Shown here piece after piece: positions 5,919 to 7,094 of a stretch of DNA of 7,094 nucleotides. The notes beneath the pieces are model-generated. The model searched no databases and was not told the DNA's origin. It saw only the letters and a list, made by a program, of their open reading frames with translations. Source of the stretch: Rhodobacteraceae bacterium UBA1957 (GTDB taxonomy: Bacteria > Pseudomonadota > Alphaproteobacteria > Rhodobacterales > Rhodobacteraceae); NCBI GenBank assembly GCA_002336405.1, contig DDEJ01000109.1, positions 1 through 7,094 on the forward strand, in the 5' to 3' direction. The position numbers and the translations under genes were made by a program. The stretch's first letter is position 1, and each line of letters opens with the position of its first letter.

Positions 5919-7094
5919 CTACCCTGCCTCTTCGTCCAAGCGGATCAACGCATCTCCGGCAGCGACCTGTTGACCCTGCTCAATCAATACCTCTGCCACC
6001 ACCCCAGTACGGCTGGCTTTGAGACTATGCTCCATCTTCATCGCCTCTAAGATCATCAAACAATCGCCCTGCACCACTGATTGACCTGCGCTCACCATAA
6101 CGCTGCGCACCAGCCCCGGCATCGGTGCAGCAACCACCGGCCCACCCGCATCTTCATCGCTCATGCGGGCCAGCGGGTCGATCAAATAAAAAGCTAATCC
6201 ATAACTTACAAACAACGTCACGTCTGTCGCAGTCTGACTGCTGCTCACCGCAGCATGGCCATCAAACGACCACCGCGCATTTTGCCAACGCGCCACAACC
6301 ACATGGCCGTCCACCTCAAGGTGGTGATGGTCCGGCGCCTGTGACCGCAATATAATCGGTCTCATATCGGACCCGTGCTGGAGATCAATCCGGCGCTGCA
6401 GCGGCGCCCAAAGGGTGAAACCATCATCCCAATTTGGCGCAGCGTCCAAACCCGCCGCCATCAAAGCCGCCTGCGCCCAGAGCCAAGGCTCTGGCGGGGC
6501 GCCTGCAAGCGTGGTCAGCAAAGTCTGATTGCGGGCGATCAAACCGGTATCCACATCCCCCGCCACGAATTCAGGATGGGCAACCAACCCGCCGAGAAAA
6601 GCCAGATTGGTCACGGTGCCGGCCACCTCGCAATCGCTAAGCGCATGCGACATTCGCTTTAGCGCCGCCGCACGGGTCGGCGCATGGGTGACCAACTTGG
6701 CAATCATCGGATCATAATAAGGGGAAATGACATCGCCACTGCGCACCGCGCTGTCACTGCGCGCCAGCGTCGACAAGCGCAGATGGCTCAAACGCCCCGT
6801 CGCGGGCAAAAAGTCATTAGCCGGATCCTCAGCATACAGCCGCGCTTCGATCGCGTGACCGTTTATGCGCAGCGCGTCTTGCGTCAATGGCAAGGGCGCG
6901 CCAAAGGCTACATGCAGCTGCCATGCCACCAGATCAACGCCGGTGATCGCCTCGGTGACCGGATGCTCGACCTGCAATCTGGTGTTCATCTCCATAAACC
7001 AGAACCGGTCAGGGCGCAGCCCGTCCGAGGCATCAACGATAAATTCGACCGTTCCTGCGCCCTTATAGCCAATCATCTCAGCTGCGGTGACCGC
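5919..7094 (-). CDS. liuD: Methylcrotonyl-CoA carboxylase biotin-containing (alpha) subunit, C-terminal part
   Basis: ATP-dependent biotin carboxylase and biotin carrier subunit, which works with a carboxyltransferase subunit (LiuB/MccB, not in the window) to convert 3-methylcrotonyl-CoA to 3-methylglutaconyl-CoA. The frame is open at the right edge and 391 residues are visible, roughly the last 60% of a usual protein of about 650-660. The biotin carboxylase part contributes KGAGTVEF (11-18 of the visible part), FMEMNTRLQVEHPVTE (33-48) with the Glu, Asn and Arg of the active site, EARLYAEDP (83-91) and SPYYDPMIAKL (124-134). A linker region follows, then a biotinyl domain from about 318 with APMPGLV and the biotinylation site EAMKMEH, modified lysine at visible residue 353. 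Propionyl- or other acyl-CoA carboxylase subunits share this layout; the adjoining liuE and liuC genes make methylcrotonyl-CoA the best substrate. Confidence 0.92.
   Translation of the reverse strand, partial: AVTAAEMIGYKGAGTVEFIVDASDGLRPDRFWFMEMNTRLQVEHPVTEAITGVDLVAWQLHVAFGAPLPLTQDALRINGHAIEARLYAEDPANDFLPATGRLSHLRLSTLARSDSAVRSGDVISPYYDPMIAKLVTHAPTRAAALKRMSHALSDCEVAGTVTNLAFLGGLVAHPEFVAGDVDTGLIARNQTLLTTLAGAPPEPWLWAQAALMAAGLDAAPNWDDGFTLWAPLQRRIDLQHGSDMRPIILRSQAPDHHHLEVDGHVVVARWQNARWSFDGHAAVSSSQTATDVTLFVSYGLAFYLIDPLARMSDEDAGGPVVAAPMPGLVRSVMVSAGQSVVQGDCLMILEAMKMEHSLKASRTGVVAEVLIEQGQQVAAGDALIRLDEEAG

Noticed and set aside
1..7094. A defence system, mobile element or novel gene cluster
   Set aside because: All long genes belong to respiratory and leucine-degradation families, with no transposase, integrase, nuclease, toxin or repeat array visible.

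Overview
The window looks like a chromosomal segment of an alphaproteobacterium, most likely a marine member of the Rhodobacterales (Roseobacter group). That placement is an inference from protein style, moderate-to-high GC and the pairing of a Na+-translocating NADH:quinone reductase with a leucine-degradation cluster; no rRNA or other marker gene is present to confirm it. I see no mobile element, tRNA, CRISPR array or phage gene. Nearly all of the sequence is coding.

Left part (1-3487): a Na+-NQR locus. On the minus strand nqrA (start about 1915) is followed after 2 bases by nqrB, which runs off the left edge with 189 residues visible. A 284-base divergent intergenic region (1916-2199) separates nqrA from a plus-strand pair. 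This pair is apbE, a lipoprotein FAD:protein FMN transferase, and a short gene I identify as nqrM (DUF539), the four-cysteine membrane factor needed to mature Na+-NQR. The structural operon and two of its maturation genes therefore sit back to back. ApbE attaches FMN covalently to NqrB and NqrC; NqrM is needed for a functional complex, probably through iron delivery to the NqrD/NqrE site.

Right part (3533-7094): a minus-strand cluster for the lower leucine (isovalerate) pathway, transcribed towards nqrM. In transcription order it holds the 3' portion of the methylcrotonyl-CoA carboxylase biotin-containing subunit (liuD/mccA), hydroxymethylglutaryl-CoA lyase (liuE/mvaB), an enoyl-CoA hydratase family protein that is probably methylglutaconyl-CoA hydratase (liuC), an IsdG/ABM-type small protein and an unrecognised two-helix membrane protein of about 63 residues. 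The first three form consecutive chemistry: methylcrotonyl-CoA is carboxylated to methylglutaconyl-CoA, hydrated to HMG-CoA, and cleaved to acetyl-CoA and acetoacetate.

The best leads are not a new system. They are: the nqrM start (a TTG with a strong Shine-Dalgarno that puts the key cysteine at position 33), the IsdG-type Asn/Trp/His set in the protein at the end of the leucine cluster, a possible 6-codon leader whose stop overlaps that gene's start, an inverted repeat upstream of nqrA, and a GCGGCC-rich spacer with a 20-base imperfect repeat between liuD and liuE.
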